Both the position numbers and the translations under genes were made by a program. A stretch of DNA of 64,000 nucleotides from AP-15 sp035538335. GTDB taxonomy: Bacteria > Pseudomonadota > Alphaproteobacteria > ATCC43930 > CGMCC-115725. Positions 24,672 to 33,147 of this stretch are shown one piece after another; positions within the stretch are counted from its first letter, which is position 1, and each line of letters opens with the position of its first letter. Under the pieces are notes generated by a model. It was given only the letters and a program-made list of their open reading frames with translations, was not told the origin of the DNA and did not search any database. The stretch lies in assembly GCA_035538335.1 (NCBI GenBank), contig DATLKN010000025.1:1-64000 (forward strand), given 5' to 3'.

Positions 24672-25973
24672 TCAGTGCGCGCCGAATTCGACGATGAGCG
24701 CGTCGCGCACGGTGTCGAGATCGAGCCCGTATTGCGCGGCGATGGGCGTGGTCTCGGCGATTATCTCGTCGATGTCGCGCATCTGCTTCAGCCGCTTGTA
24801 GAGATCCTCGGCATAGAGCCCGAGGCCCTCGCCCAGGATCTCCATGAAATTGACGACCTCGAAGCTCCGCCCGTCGCCGGCGTCGCACATCTCGCGGTGG
24901 CAGGCGTGGTAGATCGTGGCGAGCGTTGTGACGCCGGCATCGGCGACGGCGGCAAGCTCCTTCGCGACGAGCTCGCGCTTGAACTCGGGCAACACGGCGA
25001 GGCTGTTCGCCTGCGTGCCGACGCGCGGCACGTCGATCTCGGCGAGCTCGATCCCGGGGATCACCGACAACAGCCGCCGAACTGCCTCGCGCACGGCCGG
25101 CAGTACCGGGCGCTCGTGCAGCGCGACGCGCTTTTCGACGCGGTGCGTCATCAGCGCTGCGAGCTGGTCGGCCCGCTCGGCGAGAAACACGAGGAACGGG
25201 TTCAGATCGAAAGGCTTCGCGCCGAACCGCGCCGCGTAATTGGGCAGCGCGACTTCGCCCAGCTGCACCTGGCAGGACGGGCACCAGGAGAGCACAGTAG
25301 AGGTGCCGGCGGCGGCGAGCCCGTCGATCGTCGCGTACGAGACCTTTGCCGTATTGTCGAAATCGCCCTCGCGGAACTGGTAGACGCCGCAGCACTGGCC
25401 GGGCCCGCCCATGACCTCGTAATCGACGCCGAGCAAATCGAGCACGTCGAGGCAGAGCAGCGCGATGTGCGGCGTGCGCAGGATGTTGCACCCCGTATAG
25501 AAGACGACCTCGGGCGCCCGCTCGCGCGGCGGCGAGCCCTGGCCGCGCAGCCGGGCGAGCGTCGCCGGCGGCATCTGCAGCCGCGAGATGACGCGCACGC
25601 CGCGGCTCATATTCTGAAAGCCCTGCCGCCAGCGCGTGTTGAGCGGTGTGCTCCCGGCCCGGCGGCGGGCGAAGCCGCGCGCCAGCTGCACCATGAAGCG
25701 GGTGTCGATCCCTTCGGGGCAGGCCGGGATGCAGTTGCCGCTGCCGCTGCATACCGAGGCCCAGCGCGCCGCCTCCGGGCTGCCCGGCCCGCCGGTCACG
25801 AGATCGACGATGGCCGCCGTCACGGCGCCCGCATCGGCCTCAGCGAGCCCCGCCGGCGCCACCATCGGGCAGGCGCGGAAGCAGGCGGCGCAGCGCGTGC
25901 ACGCCTCCGCAATCGCCTCGCCGCGGGCGCGGAATTCCGTGATGTAATCCTGCGTTACGGCAACATCGTTCAT
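24672..25973 (-). CDS. Iron-sulfur oxidoreductase with CCG domains (GlpC/HdrD-like)
   Basis: 433 aa. The N-terminus has two ferredoxin-type Fe-S sites, CTRCAACFRACP and CSGSGNCIPACP. Then come two CCG-type domains: GPGQCCGVYQF with upstream CNILR and WCPSC, and a second, partly changed copy seen as HACHREMC. Such proteins pass electrons from dehydrogenases (glycerol-3-phosphate, glycolate, lactate) or heterodisulfide-type enzymes to quinone or thiols. No flavin partner is adjacent, so the electron donor is unknown. Confidence 0.88.
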   Translation of the reverse strand: MNDVAVTQDYITEFRARGEAIAEACTRCAACFRACPMVAPAGLAEADAGAVTAAIVDLVTGGPGSPEAARWASVCSGSGNCIPACPEGIDTRFMVQLARGFARRRAGSTPLNTRWRQGFQNMSRGVRVISRLQMPPATLARLRGQGSPPRERAPEVVFYTGCNILRTPHIALLCLDVLDLLGVDYEVMGGPGQCCGVYQFREGDFDNTAKVSYATIDGLAAAGTSTVLSWCPSCQVQLGEVALPNYAARFGAKPFDLNPFLVFLAERADQLAALMTHRVEKRVALHERPVLPAVREAVRRLLSVIPGIELAEIDVPRVGTQANSLAVLPEFKRELVAKELAAVADAGVTTLATIYHACHREMCDAGDGRSFEVVNFMEILGEGLGLYAEDLYKRLKQMRDIDEIIAETTPIAAQYGLDLDTVRDALIVEFGAH

Positions 25974-26071
25974 GTCGCGGCTCTCTCGGCCGTTTCGCTC
26001 CCGCTGAGGCTACAACATAGGCCCGATCGTTGGAACCGTGCGCGCTTAATGATTGCTACCGCCCCTTCGTC

Positions 26072-26126
26072 ATACCGGCGAAAGCCGGTATCCATGGCGG
26101 AAATGGGCCCCGGCGTTCGCCGGGGC
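26072..26126. repeat. Two extragenic hairpins (ATACCGGC... and GCCCCGGCG...)
   Basis: ATACCGGC/GCCGGTAT and GCCCCGGCG-TT-CGCCGGGGC lie in the gap between the Fe-S gene and rfbA, the classic paired 'TCATACCGGCGAAAGCCGG' extragenic repeat. They may end transcription after rfbA. Confidence 0.7.
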
Positions 26127-26175
26127 GACGAGGAGGGTGATCCGCCGAGAATTTCGCGATGAAGAGGCTGGGCTC

Positions 26176-27048
26176 TCACTCCTCCTCGCTGGCGACGCGT
26201 TCGAGATAGCCGCCATAGCCGCTGTTGTCGAGGCCTTGGGCGAGGTCCCGCAGCTGCGCGCGGTCGATATAGCCCATGCGGTAGGCGACTTCCTCGACGC
26301 AGGCGATCTTCGTCCCCTGCCGCTCCTCGATCGTGCGCACGAAAAGCGCGGCCTCCAAGAGCGAGGCGTGCGTGCCGGTGTCGAGCCAGGCGAAGCCGCG
26401 CCCCAATTGCTCGACCGCGAGCCGGCCCTCGTCGAGATAGAGCCGGTTGAGATCGGTGATTTCGAGTTCGCCGCGCGCCGAAGGTTTGAGCGTTGCGGCG
26501 AGGTCGGACACCGCGCCGTCGTAGAAATAGAGCCCCGTCACCGCCCAGTGCGAGCGCGGCTCTTTCGGCTTTTCCTCGATGCCGACGGCGCGGCCCTCGG
26601 CGTCGAACTCGACAACGCCGTAGGCTTCCGGCCGGCTCACCCGATAGGCAAAGATCGTCGCGCCGCGCTCCTGCGCCGCCGCCCGCCGCAAGATCGCCGA
26701 CAGCCCCATGCCGTAGAAGAGGTTGTCGCCGAGCACCATCGCCACCCGCTCTCGGGCGATGAAGTCGCGGCCGATCAGAAAGGCCTGCGCGAGGCCTTCC
26801 GGGCGCGGCTGCTCGGCATAGGAGATCGCGAGCCCCCATTGGCCGCCGTCGCGCAAGAGGGCGCGGTAGCGCGGCAGGTCTTCGGGCGTCGTGATGAGGA
26901 GGATGTCGCGGATGCCGGCCAGCATCAGCGTCGCGAGCGGGTAATAGACCATCGGCTTGTCGTAGACCGGCAAGAGCTGCTTGCTGGTGGCGAGCGTCAC
27001 CGGGTAGAGCCGCGTCCCGGACCCGCCGGCGAGTATGATCCCTTTCAT
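26176..27048 (-). CDS. rfbA: Glucose-1-phosphate thymidylyltransferase
   Basis: 290 aa. Makes dTDP-glucose from dTTP and glucose-1-phosphate, the first step of dTDP-L-rhamnose. The GGSGTRLYPVT nucleotide motif, EEKPKEP, and GFAWLDTGTH are all present. Start at MKGIILAGG (27,048); longer frames run into a REP element. Last gene of the gmhA-gmhB'-rfbD-rfbA run, separated from rfbD by about 120 bases with the REP. rfbB and rfbC are not in the window. Confidence 0.94.
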   Translation of the reverse strand: MKGIILAGGSGTRLYPVTLATSKQLLPVYDKPMVYYPLATLMLAGIRDILLITTPEDLPRYRALLRDGGQWGLAISYAEQPRPEGLAQAFLIGRDFIARERVAMVLGDNLFYGMGLSAILRRAAAQERGATIFAYRVSRPEAYGVVEFDAEGRAVGIEEKPKEPRSHWAVTGLYFYDGAVSDLAATLKPSARGELEITDLNRLYLDEGRLAVEQLGRGFAWLDTGTHASLLEAALFVRTIEERQGTKIACVEEVAYRMGYIDRAQLRDLAQGLDNSGYGGYLERVASEEE

Positions 27049-27093
27049 CGCGCCCATCCGCCGAGTTTCACCGCAGAGGCATGGAAGGACATC

Positions 27094-27160
27094 GTCATTG
27101 CGAGCGAAGCGAAGCAATCCCGTCGAGATTGCCGCGGCGCCTGCGGCGCCTCGCAATGAC
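27094..27160. repeat. REP-type inverted repeat between rfbD and rfbA
   Basis: GTCATTGCGAG (27,094-27,104) and CTCGCAATGAC (27,150-27,160) enclose inner GCGAAGC and GGCGCC stems. It is a paired REP (BIME-like) inside an operon and may set the relative mRNA level of rfbA. Confidence 0.75.
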
Positions 27161-27168
27161 AAGCCATC

Positions 27169-28074
27169 TCACCGCCTCACCGTCTCGCTGGCGAAATATT
27201 CCCCCAGCATTGCCTCGAGGCTCTGTCGCCACGGCCGCGGGGTAATGCCGAAATCGCGCCTGATCTTCTCGCAGTCGAGGACCGAATTGAGCGGCCGGCG
27301 GGCCGGCGTCGGATAGTCGGCGGTCGCGACCCTTTCGAGCCTCGGCCGCCGGCCGAGGTAGGGCGCCGCGAGATCGAAGATCGCTTCCGCGAAGCCGTGC
27401 CAGCTGACGGCGCCGGCGCCCGCGTAATGATAGGTGCCCCAGGCTACCGAGCCGGCGGCGATCTGCTGGGCGATTGCGACAATAGCGCGCGCGAGATCGG
27501 CCGCGGCGGTCGGCCCGCCCCATTGGTCGGCGACGACGCGCACGACATCGCGTTCGCGGCCCAATCGCAGCATCGTCTTGACGAAATTCGCGCCCGCGAC
27601 GCCATAGACCCATTGCGTGCGCAGGATGACGTGCCGCGGCGCCGCCTCGCGCACCGCCCGTTCGCCCGCCTCCTTGCTGGCGCCGTATTGCCCGAGCGGG
27701 TTGACGGGATCCTCCTCGCGGTAGGGGCCGGATTTCGTGCCGTCGAAGACGTAATCGGTCGAGATGTGCACGAGCGGCACGCCGCGCGTCGAAGCGGCGC
27801 GCGCCACATTCCCGGCGCCCGCGCAATTGACCGCCCAGGCGCGCTCGCTTTCGCTTTCGGCGCGGTCGACCGCGGTATAGGCGGCGAGGTTGACGACGAG
27901 GTCCGGCGGCTCGGCGGCGAGGGCGGCGGCGATCGCGGCGGGCTCGGTGATGTCGGCCTCGGCCCGGTCGAGCGAGCGCAGCGCGAACCCTTCGGGCCAG
28001 CGGGCGCGGGCGAGATCGAAGCCGACCTGCCCGCCGCCGCCGAACACTAGGACGCGCACGCCGCCCTCTGTCAC
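27169..28074 (-). CDS. rfbD: dTDP-4-dehydrorhamnose reductase
   Basis: 301 aa, NADPH-dependent last step of dTDP-L-rhamnose. N-terminal VLVFGGGGQVGFDL Rossmann motif, VDRAESE, STDYVFDGT and catalytic YGASK are visible. The GTG start at 28,074 overlaps the stop of the upstream 50-codon frame (GTGA), so translation is coupled. In the same run as gmhA and rfbA; envelope polysaccharide or LPS biosynthesis. Confidence 0.92.
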   Translation of the reverse strand: MTEGGVRVLVFGGGGQVGFDLARARWPEGFALRSLDRAEADITEPAAIAAALAAEPPDLVVNLAAYTAVDRAESESERAWAVNCAGAGNVARAASTRGVPLVHISTDYVFDGTKSGPYREEDPVNPLGQYGASKEAGERAVREAAPRHVILRTQWVYGVAGANFVKTMLRLGRERDVVRVVADQWGGPTAAADLARAIVAIAQQIAAGSVAWGTYHYAGAGAVSWHGFAEAIFDLAAPYLGRRPRLERVATADYPTPARRPLNSVLDCEKIRRDFGITPRPWRQSLEAMLGEYFASETVRR

Positions 28075-28223
28075 GGGCTCAAGACTTCGGCGATGAAGGC
28101 CAGCGATTTGACGGCCTCGGCCCCGCCCTCGATCCAGCGGAAGCGCTGGCGCGAGCCGACATGGTCGTCGCCGTGGTTTAAGCTCCCGTCGCGGTCGCGA
28201 AAGGCGGCGGAAAGGCGGATCAT
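28071..28223 (-). pseudogene. gmhB: N-terminal relic of D,D-heptose 1,7-bisphosphate phosphatase
   Basis: A 50-codon frame, beginning MIRLSAAFRDRDGSLN and ending KSLAFIAEVLSP. It keeps the HAD nucleophile motif DRDG at 10-13 (FLDRDGxLN in intact GmhB) and the NHGDDHVGSRQRFRWIEG stretch typical of GmhB, then stops about 130 residues early. The ATG overlaps the gmhA stop (ATGA) and the TGA overlaps the rfbD GTG (GTGA). So a gmhB gene seems to have lost most of its length by an internal deletion while keeping both coupling junctions. It cannot be an active phosphatase. Confidence 0.75.
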
Positions 28224-28813
28224 CGGGGCGCCGCGGCGTCGCGCGGAAAGAGCCGCTCCTCGACGAGGCCGCAGACGATATGCGCGGCGGTGATGTGGAT
28301 CTGCTGAATGAGCGGCGTCGAAGCGGAGGGCGCTTTGAGGACGACGTCGCAGATCGCCGCCATCTCGCCGCCTGCTTTCCCGGTGAAGCCGATCACCTCG
28401 AGCCCCTTGCGCCGCGCCGCCGCGATCGCGCGCAAGACATTGGGCGAGCGCCCCGAGGTCGAGATCGCGAGCAGCACGTCGCCCTTTGCCCCGAGCGCCG
28501 CGACCTGCCGCGCGAACACCTCTTCGTAGCCGTAATCGTTGCCGATCGCCGTCAGGGCCGAGCTGTCGGTCGTCAGCGCGACGGCGGCGAGGGGGGCGCG
28601 GTCGTAATCGAAGCGCCCGACCAGTTCGGCCGCGATGTGCTGCGCATCGGCGGCGCTGCCGCCGTTGCCGGCGAGCAGGATTTTGTTGCCGCGGGCGAGC
28701 GCGCCGGCGACGAGCTCGACGCTCTTTTCGATCGCCGCGATAAAATCCTGGTCGCCGAGCGCCGCCTCGACCGTGTCGCGCGACCGGCGCAGGTATTCGA
28801 TGATCGGGTTCAT
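28220..28813 (-). CDS. gmhA: Phosphoheptose (sedoheptulose-7-phosphate) isomerase
   Basis: 197-aa SIS-domain protein. Converts sedoheptulose-7-P to D-glycero-D-manno-heptose-7-P for LPS inner core or S-layer glycans. The AGNGGSAADAQHIAAELVG motif, STSGRSPN sugar-phosphate loop and C-terminal QQIHITAAHIVCG metal/active-site His residues fit GmhA. First gene of the run; the gmhB relic follows with a four-base overlap. Confidence 0.92.
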   Translation of the reverse strand: MNPIIEYLRRSRDTVEAALGDQDFIAAIEKSVELVAGALARGNKILLAGNGGSAADAQHIAAELVGRFDYDRAPLAAVALTTDSSALTAIGNDYGYEEVFARQVAALGAKGDVLLAISTSGRSPNVLRAIAAARRKGLEVIGFTGKAGGEMAAICDVVLKAPSASTPLIQQIHITAAHIVCGLVEERLFPRDAAAPR

Positions 28814-28851
28814 TACGGTCCCCAGAGGCCCCGCTATAGCATTAGCGGGTT

Positions 28852-28875
28852 GTCATTGCGAGCGCAGCGACGCAC
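28852..28875. repeat. REP-type half element
   Basis: GTCATTGCGAGCGCAGCGACGC in the divergent gap between gmhA and acoA. Same family as the 27.1-kb element. Confidence 0.6.
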
Positions 28876-28896
28876 TCTCGGCGGCAAGGCCAAACC

Positions 28897-28903
28897 AAGG
28901 AGG
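28897..28903 (+). promoter_or_regulatory. Ribosome-binding site deciding the acoA GTG start
   Basis: AAGGAGG followed by AAACCC and GTG. It settles the start at 28,910 although the frame stays open far upstream. Confidence 0.75.
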
Positions 28904-28909
28904 AAACCC

Positions 28910-29878
28910 GTGCAGCTGAGCCGAGAGGCGCTTCTCAAGGCCTATCGCGACATGTGCACGATCCGCCGCTTCGAGGAGCGCGTGCAGGACGAGTTCGCGA
29001 AGGGCGGCATCCCGGGCTTTGTCCACCTCTACGCGGGCGAAGAAGCGTCCGCCGTCGGGGTGTGCTCGCACCTCTCAGCCGCCGACTATATCGCCAGCAC
29101 GCATCGCGGGCACGGCCACTCGATCGCCAAGGGCTGCGACGTCGAGGAGATGATGCTCGAACTCTTCGGCAAAAAAGGCGGGCTGTGCGCCGGCAAGGGC
29201 GGCTCGATGCACATCGCCGATCTCGACCGCGGCATGCTCGGCGCCAACGGCATCGTCGGCGGCGGCCCGCCGCTCGTCGTCGGCGCGGCATTGTCGGCGA
29301 AGACGCTCGGCAAGGGCACGGTCGCGGTCGCCTTCACCGGCGACGGCGGCTCGAACCAGGGCACCACCTTCGAGGCGATGAACCTCGCCGTCGTCTTGCA
29401 GCTGCCGGCGATCTTCGTCTTCGAAAACAACCAGTACGGCGAGGGGACGGGTTTCCGCTACGCCGTCGGCAGCGGCGACATCGCCGGGCGCGCCCGCGGC
29501 TTCGGCCTGCCCGCCGTCAAGGTCTCGGGCGACGATTTCTTCGCCGTCCACGAGGCGGCGGGCGAGGCGATCGAACGCGCCCGAGAGGGCCGCGGCCCCT
29601 CGGCGATCGAGGTCGATACCGTGCGCTTCTACGGCCACCATTCGGGCGACGCTCAGCTCTACCGCGGCAAGGACGAGGTGAGGCGCCTGCGCGAGGAGCG
29701 CGATTGTTTGAAGAATTTCCGCCGCCGGGTCGGCGAAGCCGCGCTCCTCGAAACGGACGCGCTCGACGCGATCGACAGCGAGATCGCCGCGCTCCTCGAC
29801 CGTGCCGTCGCCGCCGCCCGCGCCGCCCCGCCGCCCGACCCCGAGAAGCTCCTCGCCGACGTCTACGTCTCTTACTGA
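28910..29878 (+). CDS. acoA: Acetoin/pyruvate dehydrogenase E1 alpha subunit
   Basis: 322 aa, thiamine-diphosphate-dependent. STHRGHGHSIAKG and the TPP/Mg motif GDGGSNQGTTFEAMNLA are clear. With E1 beta it decarboxylates or cleaves the keto substrate and acetylates the lipoyl of E2. The GTG start has an ideal AAGGAGG upstream. The gene stands ten bases before acoB. The AcoC-type partner with an alpha/beta-hydrolase domain points to acetoin dehydrogenase, not pyruvate dehydrogenase. Confidence 0.9.
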   Translation: MQLSREALLKAYRDMCTIRRFEERVQDEFAKGGIPGFVHLYAGEEASAVGVCSHLSAADYIASTHRGHGHSIAKGCDVEEMMLELFGKKGGLCAGKGGSMHIADLDRGMLGANGIVGGGPPLVVGAALSAKTLGKGTVAVAFTGDGGSNQGTTFEAMNLAVVLQLPAIFVFENNQYGEGTGFRYAVGSGDIAGRARGFGLPAVKVSGDDFFAVHEAAGEAIERAREGRGPSAIEVDTVRFYGHHSGDAQLYRGKDEVRRLREERDCLKNFRRRVGEAALLETDALDAIDSEIAALLDRAVAAARAAPPPDPEKLLADVYVSY

Positions 29879-29888
29879 GGGCCGCGCC

Positions 29889-30902
29889 ATGCCGCAGAAA
29901 TCGATCCGCCAGGCGTTGAACGAGGCGCTCGCCCAGGAGATGCGGCGCGACCCGACGGTCGTCGTCATCGGCGAGGACGTAGCCGGCGGCGCCGGCACCG
30001 ACGGGCAACGCGACGCCTATGGCGGGGTGCTGGGCGTCACCAAGGGGCTTTTCCAGGAATTCGGGCCGCAGCGCGTCATCGACACGCCGATCACCGAATC
30101 GGCGATCATGGGGGCGGCGGCCGGCGCCGCCGTCTCGGGCCTGCGGCCCGTCGCCGAATTGATGTTCTCCGATTTCTTCGGCGTCTGTTTCGACCAGATC
30201 TTCAACCAGGCGGCGAAGTTCCGCTACATGTTCGGCGGCAAGGCGAAGACGCCGCTCGTCATCCGCACGATGGTCGGCGCCGGCCGCAGCGCCGCGGCGC
30301 AGCATTCGCAAAGCCCCTACCACGTCTTCACCTCCGTGCCGGGCTTGAAATGCGTCGTGCCGTCGAACGCCTATGACGCGAAGGGCTTGCTAATCGAGGC
30401 GATCCGCGACGACGACCCGGTCATCTTCTGCGAGCACAAATTGATGTACGACCTCAAATGCGAGGTGCCGGACGAGCCTTACCGCATCCCCTTCGGCGAG
30501 GCGGCGATCGTGCGCGACGGTGACGACGTGACGGTCGTCGCGCTCGCCCGCATGGTGCACTACGCGGGCGAAGCCGCCGAAACGCTCGCCAGGGAGGGGA
30601 TCGAGTGCGAGATCATCGACCCGCGCACGACCTCGCCCTTGGACGAGGACACGATCCTCGAAAGCGTCGAGCGCACGGGCCGGCTCGTCGTCGTCGACGA
30701 GGCGACGCCGCGCTGCGGCATGGCGGCCGACATTGCCGCCCTCGTCGCCGGCAAGGCGTTCGCGGCGTTGAAAGCGCCGCCCATGCGGGTGACGGCGCCG
30801 CACACGCCGGTGCCGTTCGCCCCCTCGCTCGAAAAGCTCTACATCCCGAGCGCCGAGCGCATCGCCGCCGCAATCCGCGAGGCGCACGGGTACGGGCGAT
30901 GA
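29889..30902 (+). CDS. acoB: Acetoin/pyruvate dehydrogenase E1 beta subunit
   Basis: 337 aa transketolase-like beta subunit: MPQKSIRQALNEALAQEM, GEDVAGG, TPITESAIMGAAAGAA, and FSDFFGVCFDQI. The C-terminal half has DPRTTSPLDEDTI. Forms the alpha2beta2 E1 with acoA. Separated from acoC by 93 bases that hold an extragenic palindrome. Confidence 0.92.
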   Translation: MPQKSIRQALNEALAQEMRRDPTVVVIGEDVAGGAGTDGQRDAYGGVLGVTKGLFQEFGPQRVIDTPITESAIMGAAAGAAVSGLRPVAELMFSDFFGVCFDQIFNQAAKFRYMFGGKAKTPLVIRTMVGAGRSAAAQHSQSPYHVFTSVPGLKCVVPSNAYDAKGLLIEAIRDDDPVIFCEHKLMYDLKCEVPDEPYRIPFGEAAIVRDGDDVTVVALARMVHYAGEAAETLAREGIECEIIDPRTTSPLDEDTILESVERTGRLVVVDEATPRCGMAADIAALVAGKAFAALKAPPMRVTAPHTPVPFAPSLEKLYIPSAERIAAAIREAHGYGR

Positions 30903-30924
30903 ACCGTCCATTCCCCCTCCCATT

Positions 30925-30965
30925 CCCTCCCCCGCCTGCGGGGGAGGGTTAGGGTGGGGGCGGGG
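30925..30965. repeat. Extragenic palindrome (CCCTCCCCCGC/GCGGGGGAGGG)
   Basis: Eleven-base arms with a CT loop, then TTAGGGTGGGGGCGGGG. It lies within the aco operon between acoB and acoC. Same family as the repeats at 20.64, 51.15 and 53.96 kb. Confidence 0.75.
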
Positions 30966-30995
30966 TCGGAGTGAGGAGCCTTCACGAGGCATTAA

Positions 30996-32108
30996 ATGAG
31001 CCAAATCACCGCGCTGACGATGCCGAAATGGGGCCTGACGATGACCGAGGGCAAGGTCGTCCGCTGGCTGAAGCGCGAGGGCGAGGGGTTCGCCGCCGGC
31101 GAAGAGGTCATCGAGATCGAGACGACGAAGATCACCAATGTCGTTGAGATGCCGGAAGCGGGGAAACTGCGGCGCATCGTGGCGTCGGAGGGCGCCACCT
31201 TGCCGGTCGGCGCGCTGCTCGCGGTGGTCGCGCCCGAGAGCGTCGGCGACAGCGAGATCGAGGCCTTCGTCGCCGGCTTCGCGCCCGTCGAGGCCGCCGC
31301 CGAGACGGTCGAGAGCGCGGGCCCGCAGGCGCGGCTCGTCGAGGCCGGCGGCCGCCGGCTAAACTGCCTCGAATTGGGCGAGGGTGGCGTCCCCGTCCTG
31401 CTGCTGCACGGCTTCGGCGCCGATCTCCAGGGGTGGATGTTCCTGCAGCCCGCCTTGGCCGAGGGCCGGCGCACGATCGCCCTCGACCTGCCGGGGCATG
31501 GCGGCTCGCAGAAGGAATTAGACGGGGCCGACGAAGCGAGCTTCGCCGCCGATGTCGACCGGCTGCTCGCCGCGCTCGACATCGAGCGGGTCCATCTCGT
31601 CGGGCATTCGATGGGCGGCGGCATCGCGCTCACTTTTGCGGCATGGCAGCCGGATCGGGTCGCGAGCCTTACCTTGATCGCCTCCGCGCAGCTCGGGCCC
31701 GAGATCAACGCCGCCTTCATCGACGGCTTCGTCAAGGCGCAGCGGCGGCGCGAGATGCAGGAGGTGCTGAGCCTTCTCGTCCACGACCCCTCCCAGATGA
31801 GCCGGCAGATGGTCGAGGACGTGCTGCGCTACAAGCGGCTCGACGGCGTGCAGGCGGCGCTCGAAGAGATCGCCGCCGAATGGTTCCCGAACGGCGTTCA
31901 GCGGGTCGGCAACGCCGAGGTCGCAGCGAGCCTGCCGATGCCGGTGCAGCTGATCTGGGGGCGCGAGGACCGCATCATCCCGGTCGGCCATGCCGAGGCG
32001 TTGGCCGCGCGGCTGCCGGTCCACATCCTCCCCGAGACCGGGCATCTGCCGCATATGGAGAAGGCCGGCGAAGTCGCCCGCCTCGTCAAAAGCTTCATCG
32101 CCGGCTGA
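30996..32108 (+). CDS. acoC: Acetoin dehydrogenase E2 (lipoyl domain fused to alpha/beta hydrolase)
   Basis: 370 aa. Residues 1-80 form a lipoyl domain (MPKWGLTMTEG; lipoylated Lys45 in IETTKITNV). From about 125 an alpha/beta-hydrolase fold follows with LLLHGFGADLQGW, nucleophile GHSMGGG and a late His in PETGHLPHMEK. This fusion is the mark of AcoC-type E2; ordinary E2 has a chloramphenicol-acetyltransferase fold. A GAGG lies six bases before ATG. No dihydrolipoamide dehydrogenase gene is adjacent. Its end overlaps the convergent K+ channel gene by 14 bases. Confidence 0.9.
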   Translation: MSQITALTMPKWGLTMTEGKVVRWLKREGEGFAAGEEVIEIETTKITNVVEMPEAGKLRRIVASEGATLPVGALLAVVAPESVGDSEIEAFVAGFAPVEAAAETVESAGPQARLVEAGGRRLNCLELGEGGVPVLLLHGFGADLQGWMFLQPALAEGRRTIALDLPGHGGSQKELDGADEASFAADVDRLLAALDIERVHLVGHSMGGGIALTFAAWQPDRVASLTLIASAQLGPEINAAFIDGFVKAQRRREMQEVLSLLVHDPSQMSRQMVEDVLRYKRLDGVQAALEEIAAEWFPNGVQRVGNAEVAASLPMPVQLIWGREDRIIPVGHAEALAARLPVHILPETGHLPHMEKAGEVARLVKSFIAG

Positions 32109-33069
32109 GCCGCGTTGCCCCGTCGTCGGGGTCTTCCGCGATCGGCTCGGTGTCGTGGAAGCGGCGGTAGTCGATGGCGCGGCGGCCGTCCTGCGTCCAG
32201 CCGACCACATCGGCGAAGCGGTGCCCCCAGAGGATCTCGTGCGGCAGGTAGGAGGTGCGCGCGTGCACGGTCTGCGACATCGTCTCGTCGATGCCGCTGA
32301 CGGTGACGACGAGTTCGGCGTCCTCGGCGACGAGCGCGGAGGGCGTCGCGCCGTAGAGCGGGCTCGTCTCGTCGATCGGGTGCATGACGGTAAAGCTCAT
32401 CGCGAAGATCGGGGTGCGGGAGCGCGCCAGGTGCAAGTCGTAAAAGCGGCGCATCAGCTGCCCCTCGCCCGTCTCTTCGTCGCGCACCAGCGTGGCCGTG
32501 ACGCGCGCCTCGAGGATGCGGTTCTGCCGCTCGTTGGCGAGCCGGAAGACGAGCGTCGGCACGCCGTCGCGCGGCATGACGACGGCGACCCGGCTGAACG
32601 CGACCCGCGCCCGCGGTAGCGAGAAGCGGGCGAAGAGCAAGCCTGTCGCGAGCGCCAGCAAGGTCAGGCCGAACAGCACCTCGACCGTGGAGAGGAGGTT
32701 GGCGTAAATCGTCCGCGGCCACATCTGGCCGTAGCCGATCGTCGTCATCGTCTGCACGCTGAAGAACAGCGCGTCGAAGAACGAGCCCTGCCGGGCTTGC
32801 GCAATGCCGCCGCGCTGCAACAGATAGAGCAGCGCGAACAGCACGTTGGCGCCGAAATAGATACCGGCGCCGGCGAGCATGAAGGCCCACCACGGCACCC
32901 GCAGCGTATTGTGGTAGAGGTCGCGCAACCAGCTGCGCCCGATGCCGATCGCGAGCACGCCCTCTTCGCCCGGGCGCGGCACGATGCGGTTCGCCGGCCG
33001 CGTTCCCGGCGCAGGCGGCGTCGGGGACAGCGGCGGGGCGTGACGATGCGGACGCCGCGATCTTTTCAT
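32095..33069 (-). CDS. Inward-rectifier-type potassium channel (KirBac)
   Basis: 324 aa. Two transmembrane helices flank a pore with the filter TMTTIGYGQMWP, after a slide-helix region with RDLYHNTLRVPWW; the C-terminal half is an immunoglobulin-like Kir domain (AFSRVAVVMPRDGVPTLVFR, LWGHRFADVV). It would conduct K+ across the inner membrane. Start MKRSRRPHRH at 33,069 chosen; an ATG at 33,114 in frame is also possible. An FNR-like box lies 79 (or 34) bases upstream. No ribosome site is strong. Confidence 0.88.
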   Translation of the reverse strand: MKRSRRPHRHAPPLSPTPPAPGTRPANRIVPRPGEEGVLAIGIGRSWLRDLYHNTLRVPWWAFMLAGAGIYFGANVLFALLYLLQRGGIAQARQGSFFDALFFSVQTMTTIGYGQMWPRTIYANLLSTVEVLFGLTLLALATGLLFARFSLPRARVAFSRVAVVMPRDGVPTLVFRLANERQNRILEARVTATLVRDEETGEGQLMRRFYDLHLARSRTPIFAMSFTVMHPIDETSPLYGATPSALVAEDAELVVTVSGIDETMSQTVHARTSYLPHEILWGHRFADVVGWTQDGRRAIDYRRFHDTEPIAEDPDDGATRLSRR

Positions 33070-33147
33070 GCGGCCGAAGAATAGGCTTTGCAAGCCGCAC
33101 AAGGCTACCGGCATTGCTGTGCCCGCCCGCTCCCGCGCAGCGCCGGC

